Shown in pieces: positions 1 to 5,775 of a stretch of 5,898 nt of DNA. Source of the DNA: Myxococcota bacterium (GTDB lineage Bacteria > Myxococcota_A > UBA9160 > PR03); NCBI GenBank assembly GCA_025453505.1, contig JALOQG010000289.1, forward strand, positions 1 through 5,898, given 5' to 3'. The translations under genes were made by a program, and so were the position numbers. The notes under the pieces are model-generated. The model made no database searches and was not told the DNA's origin. It saw only the letters and a list, made by a program, of their open reading frames with translations. Every line of letters begins with the position of its first letter. Positions within the stretch are counted from its first letter, which is position 1.

Positions 1-66
1 GGAGGTCGCGCGACGCTCGCGTGACGCGCAGCACGGTGGCAGGAGCCGGGTGACCGCTCGTTCGCG

Positions 67-101
67 TTGACGCCCCAGGTACGCAGCCATAGCTTCCTGT
101 C
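67..101 (+). promoter_or_regulatory. candidate vapBC promoter, probably leaderless
   Basis: A -35-like TTGACG (67-72) is followed after 17 bases by TAGCTT (90-95), which keeps the important T1, A2 and T6 positions of a -10 box. Transcription would start about 6-8 bases further on, at or within a base or two of the ATG at 102. There is no purine-rich ribosome binding site before that ATG, so the message would be leaderless. The hexamers and spacing are seen directly; promoter activity is inferred. Bases 1-66 hold no gene I can support: the three forward frames all stop by base 70. Confidence 0.5.
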
Positions 102-107
102 ATGGCT
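85..107. repeat. inverted repeat over the vapB -10 box and start codon, candidate operator
   Basis: AGCCAT (85-90) and ATGGCT (102-107) are perfect reverse complements separated by 11 bases. The repeat spans the -10 box and the start codon of the antitoxin gene. Ribbon-helix-helix antitoxins usually bind short inverted repeats over their own promoter and repress it, so this is a reasonable autoregulatory site. The repeat is short enough to occur by chance. Confidence 0.35.
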
Positions 108-392
108 ACTCCCAAAGCGAGAACCATCTCGGTAGCGCCCGAGACAGCTCTTCTCCTCGCGCGGATCGCGAAGCGCTGGAACGTGACGAAGGCGGAGGCC
201 TTGCGCCTCGCCCTCCGCGCAGCTGCGCCGGATGAGCCTCTGTCGGAACGTGAGAATCGAACGAGGCTCGCGGCCTTCAAGCGGTTCCAGGCCAGCATGA
301 ACCTCACCCCTGCGGCTGCGCGTCGCTGGCAGAGGGAGGTGCGTGCGAATCGAAGAGCCACTGACCCGGTCCCGAAGACCCGGCGGAAGTGA
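102..392 (+). CDS. vapB: VapB-like ribbon-helix-helix antitoxin
   Basis: This 96-residue basic protein is the likely antitoxin for the PIN toxin that follows. Residues 7-41 fit a ribbon-helix-helix DNA-binding fold: a short strand (RTISVAPE) followed by two helices around LLLARIAKRW and KAEALRLALRAA. Residues 47-86 form a second charged helical region ending in AAARRWQREVRANRR; in this type of antitoxin such a tail wraps the toxin and blocks its active site. The ATG at 102 has no Shine-Dalgarno sequence but lies where a TTGACG/TAGCTT promoter would start transcription. The stop overlaps the GTG of vapC by four bases (GTGA, 389-392), as expected for a coupled antitoxin-toxin operon. Assignment rests on the fold pattern plus the partner; I cannot name the exact subfamily. 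Confidence 0.8.
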   Translation: MATPKARTISVAPETALLLARIAKRWNVTKAEALRLALRAAAPDEPLSERENRTRLAAFKRFQASMNLTPAAARRWQREVRANRRATDPVPKTRRK

Positions 393-760
393 TTCATCTC
401 GACACGAACTTCCTGATCGCTGCTACGACTCCCGGATCCGCGCGTGCTCGCGAGGTCAGGGACTGGATGAGTGCGGGACGAAGGCTCGGGATCAGCGCGG
501 TCGCCTGGGCCGAGTTTGGATGCGGTCCCGCTCGATCCCCATCCCCCGACCTTCTCTCGTTTCTCGGTGTTCCGATTCCGTTCACGGTGGACGACGCCGT
601 CGTCGCTTCTCAGCTCTACAACCTCGGCGGCCGGCGTCGCGGATCGCTGCCCGACTGCATGATTGCCGCGACTGCGATTCGCTTCGGAGCCGTGCTGGCC
701 ACCACGGACGGCGAGTTCCGCCGCTACGAGCGTGCGGGCTTGATGCTCGACGAATCCTGA
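389..760 (+). CDS. vapC: VapC-type PIN-domain ribonuclease toxin
   Basis: This 123-residue protein is a complete single PIN domain, the fold of VapC toxins, which cut RNA (often initiator tRNA or rRNA) with a metal-ion active site. The expected acidic residues are all visible: D5 in HLDTNFLI, E42 in ISAVAWAEF, D89 in GSLPDCMIAA and D107 in LATTDGEF. Length is typical for VapC and nothing looks degraded, so the toxin should be active when free. The GTG start at 389 overlaps the antitoxin stop and has no strong ribosome binding site of its own, so it is probably translated by coupling from the antitoxin gene. The RNA target cannot be read from the sequence. Confidence 0.9.
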   Translation: MIHLDTNFLIAATTPGSARAREVRDWMSAGRRLGISAVAWAEFGCGPARSPSPDLLSFLGVPIPFTVDDAVVASQLYNLGGRRRGSLPDCMIAATAIRFGAVLATTDGEFRRYERAGLMLDES

Positions 761-797
761 TGTTGCGGATCGTGCGTCCGCGAAGGGCGCCGACGGC

Positions 798-806
798 TGC
801 TAGCGT
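798..806 (+). promoter_or_regulatory. candidate extended -10 promoter for the CLC gene
   Basis: TGC followed by TAGCGT (801-806) resembles an extended -10 element and shares the TAGC-T pattern with the vapB -10 box. It ends nine bases before the ATG at 816, so transcription would begin only a few bases before the start codon. No good -35 hexamer is present at 16-18 bases upstream. The ATG also lacks a Shine-Dalgarno sequence, which agrees with a very short leader. Weak evidence on its own. Confidence 0.3.
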
Positions 807-815
807 CGCGCCGTC

Positions 816-2897
816 ATGGACGCGCCTCATGCGGACGCCGCGCGGCGTCCGCCGGTCTACGAGCACTCCTTTCTCGCCCTCGTCGCGGTCGCCTGCGGTC
901 TCGCGGGCGCCGCGGGCGCGATCCTCTTCCGCTCGCTGATCTACTTCTTCGGCGAACTCTTTTTCGGAAGTGGCGCTGGCTGGATGGAATCGCTCGGCGA
1001 CGCGATCGGCCTCGCGCTCGATCCCGCGCAGCTCGAGCCGGCCGCGCCGGGCGCGGATCTGCCGTGGTGGCGGCGGCTGATCGCGCCGGCGATCGGCGGT
1101 GCGATCGTCGGTCCGCTCGTGCACTACCTCGCCGTCGAGACGAAGGGCCACGGCGTGCCCGAGGTGATGCTCGCCGTCGCGCGCGGCGGCGGCGTGATCC
1201 GCCGGCGTGTCGTTTCCGTCAAGACGCTCGCCTCGGCGATCACCATCGGCTCGGGCGGATCGGTCGGACGCGAAGGGCCGATCGTGCAGATCGGCGCCGC
1301 GCTCGGCTCGGCGATCGGGCAGACGCTGAAGCTGCCCGCGCGCCAGATCCGAACGCTGGTCGGCTGCGGCGCGGCGGCCGGCATCGCGGCGACGTTCAAC
1401 GCGCCGATCGCGGGCGCGCTCTTCGCCGTCGAGGTGATCCTCGGCGACTTCGCCGCCGCGCAGCTCGCGCCGATCGTGATCTCGTCGGTCGTCGCGACCG
1501 TCGTCTCGCGCGCAGTGCTCGGCGACAACCCCGCGTTCCTCGTGCCCGCGTACGAACTCGTCAGCCCGCTCGAACTCGGCTTCTACGCGATCGCGGGCGT
1601 GCTCGCCGGTCTCGTCGGCCTCGCCTTCGTCTGGGTGCTCTACGCGACGGAAGACGGCTTCGATCGCTGGCGCTTTCCCGAGCCTGCAAAGGCCGCCGTC
1701 GGCGGACTCCTCGTCGGTGCGATCGGCTCGCAGTTGCCGGAAGTGTTCGGCGGCGGCTACGGCGCGATCACGGCGGCGCTCGCGGGCGAGCTGACGCTCG
1801 CGACGCTCGGGCTCTTGCTCGTCGCGAAGCTCGCGGCGACGTCGATCACGCTCGGCTCGGGCGGATCCGGCGGTGTCTTCGCTCCATCGCTCTTCATCGG
1901 CGCAGTCGGCGGCGGCCTCTTCGGCGGCGTCGTGCACGGCGCCTTCCCGGCCTGGACCGCCTCGTCGGGCGCCTACGCGCTCGTGACCATGGGCGCCGTC
2001 GTCGCGGCGACGACGCACGCGCCGATCACCGCGATCATCATGATCTTCGAGATGACGCAGTCGATCGCGATCATCCCGCCGCTCATGATTACCTGCGTGG
2101 TCAGCATGACGGTCGCCGCGCTGCTGCGGCGCGATTCGATCTACACGCTGAAACTGCGCCGTCGCGGCATCGACCTGCAGGCGGAACAGGATCCGAACGT
2201 CCTACGTTCCCTCTTCGTGCGCGACGTGATCGACCGCGAGCCCGAGATCATCCCGGCCGATGCGCCGTTCGGCGACGTGCTGGAACTCGTCGTCGGCAGC
2301 CGGCACACGGCGTTCTTCGTCGCCGACGGCGGCGGCGAACTGCTCGGCGCGATCTCGGTGCACGAGTTGCGGCGCGTGATCCTGGAAGAGGACTCGCTGC
2401 GCAACGTCGTCGTCGCGGCCGATCTGATCGAAGAGAGCCGTCCGACGCTGCACGAGGACGACACGCTCGATCTCGGCCTGCAACTGCTGTCGCGCTCCGG
2501 TGCGACGGAGCTGGCCGTGGTGGCGCAGGGCACGCGTCGCATCGTCGGCGCGCTGCACGAGCAGGACGTGCTCGCCGCCTTCCACGCGCAGATGCTCTCG
2601 CGCGATCTGGCGGGAAGCCTCGGCACGCGACTCTCGATGGCGCAGCGCGGCCGCACGATCGAACTCGGCAGCGGCTACGTGCTGGCCGAGGTCGAGGCGC
2701 CGGCCGGCTTCGCGGGGCGATCGCTGCGCCAGCTCGATCTGCGTGGCCGGCTCGGCGTGCAGGTCGTGCTGCTCCGCGACGCGGATCGCGAAGCCGTGCG
2801 CGTGCCCGACGCGGACGAGTGCATCGCCGCCGGCGATCGGATGGTCGTCGCGGGCCCGCAAGCGGGCGTCGCGCAGCTCTCGAATCTGGGACACTGA
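816..2897 (+). CDS. CLC chloride channel/antiporter with CBS pair and RCK_C domain
   Basis: A 693-residue inner-membrane CLC-family anion channel or Cl-/H+ exchanger. The membrane domain spans about residues 15-440. It carries the three anion-pathway signatures: GHGVPE (111-116), GREGP (151-155) with the gating glutamate E153, and GVFAP (353-357); Y443 in DSIYTLK matches the inner-gate tyrosine (E. coli ClcA Y445). Where ClcA has the proton-transfer glutamate E203, this protein has V207 (FAVEV), and the GSGIP serine is H112. The cytoplasmic part has CBS 1 (about 467-526), CBS 2 (about 532-594) and an RCK_C/TrkA-C-like domain (about 615-690), which includes AGRSLRQLDLR and AAGDRMVV; these usually sense nucleotides or other small ligands. 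ATG 816 gives a natural N-terminus despite no ribosome binding site. It ends 23 bases before the CoA ligase, suggesting co-transcription. Transport mode (channel or exchanger) is undetermined. Confidence 0.93.
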   Translation: MDAPHADAARRPPVYEHSFLALVAVACGLAGAAGAILFRSLIYFFGELFFGSGAGWMESLGDAIGLALDPAQLEPAAPGADLPWWRRLIAPAIGGAIVGPLVHYLAVETKGHGVPEVMLAVARGGGVIRRRVVSVKTLASAITIGSGGSVGREGPIVQIGAALGSAIGQTLKLPARQIRTLVGCGAAAGIAATFNAPIAGALFAVEVILGDFAAAQLAPIVISSVVATVVSRAVLGDNPAFLVPAYELVSPLELGFYAIAGVLAGLVGLAFVWVLYATEDGFDRWRFPEPAKAAVGGLLVGAIGSQLPEVFGGGYGAITAALAGELTLATLGLLLVAKLAATSITLGSGGSGGVFAPSLFIGAVGGGLFGGVVHGAFPAWTASSGAYALVTMGAVVAATTHAPITAIIMIFEMTQSIAIIPPLMITCVVSMTVAALLRRDSIYTLKLRRRGIDLQAEQDPNVLRSLFVRDVIDREPEIIPADAPFGDVLELVVGSRHTAFFVADGGGELLGAISVHELRRVILEEDSLRNVVVAADLIEESRPTLHEDDTLDLGLQLLSRSGATELAVVAQGTRRIVGALHEQDVLAAFHAQMLSRDLAGSLGTRLSMAQRGRTIELGSGYVLAEVEAPAGFAGRSLRQLDLRGRLGVQVVLLRDADREAVRVPDADECIAAGDRMVVAGPQAGVAQLSNLGH

Positions 2898-2906
2898 GAA
2901 GCGAAC

Positions 2907-2912
2907 GGAGGA
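2907..2912 (+). promoter_or_regulatory. ribosome binding site deciding the GTG start of the acyl-CoA synthetase
   Basis: GGAGGA lies eight bases before GTG 2921 and is the clearest Shine-Dalgarno sequence in the window. It settles the start of the synthetase: the reading frame is open without interruption far back inside the CLC gene (to before 1064), but translation of that upstream part gives only arginine-rich wrong-frame sequence. Confidence 0.8.
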
Positions 2913-2920
2913 ATCGCAGC

Positions 2921-4501
2921 GTGCCTTTCAATCTCGCAGATCTCTTCGAGCAGGCCGTCGACCACTTCGGCGAGCGCGAGTGCCTCGTCGCGAACGGCGT
3001 GCGCCGCACCTACGCCGAGATGGAGGCGCGTGCGAACCAGCTCGCGCATCACCTCGCCGCGCACGGCGTGCGCCCGGGCGATCACGTCGGCATCTACGCG
3101 CAGAACTGCGTCGAGTGGGTCGAGACGCTGTGGGCCGTGTTCAAGATCCGCGCGGTCTGGATCAACATCAACTACCGCTACGTCGAGGACGAGCTGCGTT
3201 ACCTGGTCGAGAACGCCGACCTGCGCGCGATCGTGTTCGCGCGCGAGTACGCGCCGCGCGTCGCGTCGGTGCGCAGCGCGATGCCGCAGCTCGTGCACGC
3301 GATCTACGTCGAGGACGGCAGCGAGGCGAGGCTCGCAGGCACGGGCGCGATCGAATACGAGGCCGCGCTCGCGACCGGCTCGCCCGAGCGCGACTTCGCG
3401 CCGCGCTCGGAAGACGACCGCTACATCCTCTACACCGGCGGCACGACGGGCATGCCGAAGGGCGTCGTGTGGCGGCACGGCGACGTCTTCTTCGCGCTCG
3501 GCGGCGGCATCGACCAGGCCAGCGGCTGGAAGGCGCAGCGCCCCGAGGACATGATCGAGAAGGCGAAGGCGCCCGGCCCGCAGGTCTACTTCGCGACCGC
3601 GCCGCTGATGCACGGCGCCTCGCAGTGGTCCGTGATGAGCAGGAGCTTCGTCGGCAACAAGAACGTGCTGCTCGCGAAGTTCGAGCCGCGCGCGGTGTGG
3701 GAACTGGTCGCGCGCGAAAAGGTGCAGGCGCTCTTCATCACCGGCGACGCGATGGGCCGCCCGCTCGCGGAAGCGCTCGACGCCGCCGGCGATCTCGACC
3801 TCGCGTCGCTCTTCCTCGTCACCAGCACCGCAGCCGTGTTCTCGCCGACCGTGAAGGACCAGTTCTTCGAGCGCTTCCCGAACCTGATCATCGTGGACGG
3901 CGTCGGCGCGTCCGAGGTCGGCGGCAACGGCCTCTTGCTCTGCACCAAGGGCAAGACCGCGATGCTCGGCGGCGGTCCGACCTTCAAGCCGGGCCCCGGC
4001 AGCGTCGTGCTCGACGAGAACCTGCGCGTCGTCGAAGCGGGCTCGGGCGTCGTCGGCAAGCTCGCGCGCACCGGCCACATCCCGCTCGAGTACTACAAGG
4101 ATGCGAAGAAGAGCGCCGAGACCTTCTTCACCGCGCCGGATGGCAAGCGCTACTCGATGCCCGGCGACTTCGCGCGCGTCGAACCCGACGGCCAGGTCAC
4201 GCTGCTCGGCCGCGGCTCGGTCTCGATCAACTCGGGCGGGGAGAAGATCTATCCCGAAGAAGTCGAGCACGCGATCAAGTCGCACCCCGCGTGCTGGGAC
4301 GCGATCGTGATCGGCGTGCCCGACGAACGCTGGGGCAGCCGCGTCGCCGCGATCGTGCAGCCGCTGGGCGCAGCGGGTGGCGACGGAAGCGTAGTGTTGG
4401 ATCCGCATCTGCGAATCGCGACAGAGGGTGAACCTGCGGCCTCGGCCGTGACCGCAATTTCGATCGAGCTAACCTGCCCTTCCAGGGAGCGTGCCGCATG
4501 A
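2921..4501 (+). CDS. fadD: acyl-CoA synthetase (FadD19-like), C-terminus replaced, probably defective
   Basis: This ANL-superfamily ligase would activate a fatty or steroid side-chain acid with ATP and attach CoA. The GTG start gives MPFNLADLFEQ, a typical N-terminus. The ATP-binding loop YTGGTTGMPKG is at 171-181, the A5-like GASEVG at 329-334 (E332), the A7 aspartate D416 in MPGD, and the A8 hinge GRGSVSINSGGEK at 430-442. These, and GNKNVLL and SSINSGG-type surroundings, resemble mycobacterial FadD19 as I recall it. Up to about residue 484 (WGSRVAAIVQPLG) the protein is ordinary. The family then continues for some 50-60 residues with an IAGYKVPR region and a P-x-GK motif whose lysine is needed for adenylation. 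Here that is absent and 42 unrelated residues lead to a stop overlapping hicB. Total 526 residues. I expect loss of the adenylation step; it is best viewed as a broken gene. Confidence 0.88.
   Translation: MPFNLADLFEQAVDHFGERECLVANGVRRTYAEMEARANQLAHHLAAHGVRPGDHVGIYAQNCVEWVETLWAVFKIRAVWININYRYVEDELRYLVENADLRAIVFAREYAPRVASVRSAMPQLVHAIYVEDGSEARLAGTGAIEYEAALATGSPERDFAPRSEDDRYILYTGGTTGMPKGVVWRHGDVFFALGGGIDQASGWKAQRPEDMIEKAKAPGPQVYFATAPLMHGASQWSVMSRSFVGNKNVLLAKFEPRAVWELVAREKVQALFITGDAMGRPLAEALDAAGDLDLASLFLVTSTAAVFSPTVKDQFFERFPNLIIVDGVGASEVGGNGLLLCTKGKTAMLGGGPTFKPGPGSVVLDENLRVVEAGSGVVGKLARTGHIPLEYYKDAKKSAETFFTAPDGKRYSMPGDFARVEPDGQVTLLGRGSVSINSGGEKIYPEEVEHAIKSHPACWDAIVIGVPDERWGSRVAAIVQPLGAAGGDGSVVLDPHLRIATEGEPAASAVTAISIELTCPSRERAA
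4448..4475 (+). promoter_or_regulatory. possible hicBA promoter
   Basis: GTGACC (4448-4453) and TAACCT (4470-4475) are spaced by 16 bases and match four and three positions of the sigma-70 hexamers. Transcription would start near 4482, just ahead of the hicB ribosome binding site. It lies in the foreign-looking segment, consistent with hicBA having brought its own promoter. Weak match; activity is inferred. Confidence 0.3.
4484..4489 (+). promoter_or_regulatory. hicB ribosome binding site
   Basis: AGGGAG lies eight bases before ATG 4498. It supports this start, although hicB could also be reached by ribosomes finishing the synthetase frame, whose TGA overlaps the ATG. Confidence 0.6.
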
Positions 4502-4710
4502 AGTTCCGCATCCAAATCGAGCCCGATGAGGACGGCGTTTTCATTGCGACGGTTCCGTCGCTGCCCGGCTGCATCTCCCAAGGATCGACGCGCGACGAGG
4601 CCCTCGCGAACGTCCGCGAGGCGATCGCCGGATACCTGGAGAGCCTCCGCGAACACGGAGAACCGATCCCGCCCTCGATCGACGAGGAAGTCGTCGACGT
4701 CGCAGTGTGA
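4498..4710 (+). CDS. hicB: HicB antitoxin, short form
   Basis: A 70-residue HicB-family antitoxin that should bind and inhibit HicA. The HicB core, a partial RNase H-like fold, is present in order: the starting strand FRIQIEPDEDG (3-13), FIATVPSLPGC (15-25), SQGSTRDEALANV (27-39) and the helix REAIAGYLESL (40-50). There is no added C-terminal ribbon-helix-helix or helix-turn-helix domain as in the 138-residue E. coli HicB, so it may not repress its own promoter by itself. Its ATG overlaps the truncated synthetase stop (ATGA, 4498-4501), and its stop overlaps the hicA GTG (GTGA, 4707-4710). Codon use is less G/C-biased at third positions than in the flanking metabolic genes. Confidence 0.92.
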   Translation: MKFRIQIEPDEDGVFIATVPSLPGCISQGSTRDEALANVREAIAGYLESLREHGEPIPPSIDEEVVDVAV

Positions 4711-4937
4711 GCGTCCTCCCTCGGATCTCGGGTCGTGAGGCTGTGTCCGTTTTTCGTCGAATCGGATACGAAGTCGACCGGCAGACGGGAAGCCACATCA
4801 TTCTGCGTCATACGTCCGAGCCCCACCGGCGCCTCACCGTTCCGGACCATCGCGAGATCGCAAAGGGCACGCTCCGCGGTTTGATCCGAGAGTCGGGGCT
4901 CAGTGTCGAGCAGTTCAGAGAGCTGCTACGCAGATAG
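4707..4937 (+). CDS. hicA: HicA mRNA interferase toxin
   Basis: A 76-residue HicA toxin with a small double-stranded-RNA-binding-like fold that cuts mRNA independently of a defined codon frame. Visible signatures are SGREAVSVFRRIGYEV (8-23), the catalytic histidine H30 in TGSHIILRH, VPDHREIAKGTLRGLIRE (45-62) and a terminal helix after GLS. It is full length with the active-site residue intact, so it is probably functional and kept in check by hicB. The GTG start at 4707 overlaps the hicB stop and has no nearby ribosome binding site, which points to coupled translation with antitoxin first. The enoyl-CoA hydratase begins 19 bases after its stop. Confidence 0.93.
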   Translation: MSVLPRISGREAVSVFRRIGYEVDRQTGSHIILRHTSEPHRRLTVPDHREIAKGTLRGLIRESGLSVEQFRELLRR

Positions 4938-4940
4938 CCC

Positions 4941-4947
4941 GGAAGGG
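4941..4947 (+). promoter_or_regulatory. ribosome binding site of the enoyl-CoA hydratase
   Basis: GGAAGGG lies nine bases before ATG 4957. It selects this start over an in-frame upstream GTG at 4903 that would lie inside hicA and add 18 serine-rich residues with no family resemblance. Confidence 0.65.
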
Positions 4948-4956
4948 ATCTCTCGT

Positions 4957-5775
4957 ATGGCCGGATCGTCCCATCTGTTGGTCGAGCGCCGCGACGACGG
5001 CGTGCTCGTCGTGACCATGAACCGCCCCGAGAAGCGCAATGCGCTCTCGCCCGAGATGCTGGTACGGATGGCCGCCGCGTGGCGCGACTTTCGCGACGAC
5101 CCGGCGCTGCGCGTCGCGATCCTGACCGGCGCCGGCGACGCCGACTTCTGCGCTGGCGGCGATCTCGAGCTGACGATGCCGATGGTGACCGGCGCGCGGA
5201 AGCCCGAGACGGAGTGGGATCACGAGCTGCTCGCCGACATGACGCAGTTCACCGACGCGATCCTGCGCGGCTTCACGCTCTACAAGCCGGTGATCGCGGC
5301 GGTCAACGGCAACGCGCTCGGCGGCGGCACCGAGATGGCCAACGCCTGCGACCTGCGCGTTGCCGCGGAGCACGCGGTGTTCGGTACGCCCGAGGCGAAG
5401 GTGGGCCTCTTGCCCGGCGGCGGCTCGATCTCGCGGCTGCCGCGCCAGATCCCGTACGCGAAGGCGATGGAGATGCTGCTCGTCGGCGATTCCTTCTCCG
5501 CGCAGGACGTGCTCGCGATGGGACTCGTCAACTACGTCGTGCCGCGCGAGCAGCTGCTGCCGAAGGCGCTCGAACTCGCGGCGAAGATCGCCGCCAACGG
5601 TCCGCTCGCGGTGCGCAAGATCAAGGAAGGCGTCGTGCGCACGAGCGGCCTGCCGCTCGGCGTCGCGCTCGAGATCGAGAACGAAGTCTCCGCGGCGGTA
5701 CTGACGTCGAAGGACGCGCGCGAGGGTCCTCGGGCATTCAAGGAGAAGCGCAAGCCGCGCTTCACCGGGGAGTAG
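4957..5775 (+). CDS. enoyl-CoA hydratase/isomerase family protein (EchA19-like)
   Basis: A 272-residue crotonase-family enzyme, expected to add water across the double bond of an enoyl-CoA thioester in beta-oxidation, in the cytoplasm as a trimer or hexamer. The first oxyanion-hole segment is DADFCAGGDLEL (61-72) and the second is GNALGGGTE (118-126). Both hydratase glutamates are present: E126 in GGGTEMANACD and E146 in FGTPEAKVG. This favours a true hydratase over other crotonase-fold activities. The start LLVERRDDG and end GPRAFKEKRKPRF resemble M. tuberculosis EchA19, a steroid side-chain hydratase, as I recall it. Together with the FadD19-like ligase upstream this suggests an original fadD-ech operon for a fatty acid or steroid side chain, now split by hicBA. 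Substrate is inference. Confidence 0.92.
   Translation: MAGSSHLLVERRDDGVLVVTMNRPEKRNALSPEMLVRMAAAWRDFRDDPALRVAILTGAGDADFCAGGDLELTMPMVTGARKPETEWDHELLADMTQFTDAILRGFTLYKPVIAAVNGNALGGGTEMANACDLRVAAEHAVFGTPEAKVGLLPGGGSISRLPRQIPYAKAMEMLLVGDSFSAQDVLAMGLVNYVVPREQLLPKALELAAKIAANGPLAVRKIKEGVVRTSGLPLGVALEIENEVSAAVLTSKDAREGPRAFKEKRKPRFTGE

Larger units (their letters stand above)
4370..4497. other. foreign junction segment between fadD body and hicB
   Basis: From about 4370-4380 the synthetase frame stops matching its family and the strong G/C bias at third codon positions relaxes, with codons such as GTA, TTG, CAT, CGA, ACA and CCT appearing close together. No other frame gives a recognisable protein. 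The stretch looks like the former upstream region of hicBA, brought in with the module and now read through as the synthetase's last 42 codons. The exact breakpoint cannot be fixed from one sequence. Confidence 0.55.

Noticed and set aside
2..70. Possible end of an upstream gene (forward frame 2 open from the edge to TGA 68-70)
   Set aside because: Only 22 residues, arginine-rich and without any recognisable feature.
765..781. GCGGA/TCCGC hairpin after vapC as a terminator
   Set aside because: Only a five-base stem with a seven-base loop and no following T-run.
582..2018. Minus-strand open frame of 478 codons opposite vapC and the CLC gene
   Set aside because: Composition is almost entirely R, A, D, E and G with no domain, as expected opposite a high-GC gene; the + strand CLC protein has full motifs and membrane segments.
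900..2100. Frequent GCGATC/CGATCG words, resembling a dispersed genomic repeat motif
   Set aside because: They mostly arise from in-frame GCG-ATC (Ala-Ile) and CTC-GAT type codon pairs in a high-GC gene rich in Ala and Ile.
1064..2920. In-frame upstream extension of the synthetase reading frame by 619 codons, which would make a 1145-residue fusion
   Set aside because: The upstream part is an arginine-rich wrong-frame reading of the CLC gene, and a strong GGAGGA ribosome binding site sits before GTG 2921.
2675..4408. Minus-strand open frame of 577 codons opposite the synthetase
   Set aside because: Low-complexity antisense frame with no recognisable family; it mirrors the codon bias of the real gene.
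2500..4431. Plus-strand 643-codon frame across the CLC end and synthetase
   Set aside because: Arginine/alanine-rich shadow frame without motifs; overlaps two well-supported genes in other frames.
4384..4945. CGGAAG at 4384-4389 and 4940-4945 as a target-site duplication around hicBA
   Set aside because: Six bases, and the second copy is part of the ech ribosome binding site; chance is a sufficient explanation.
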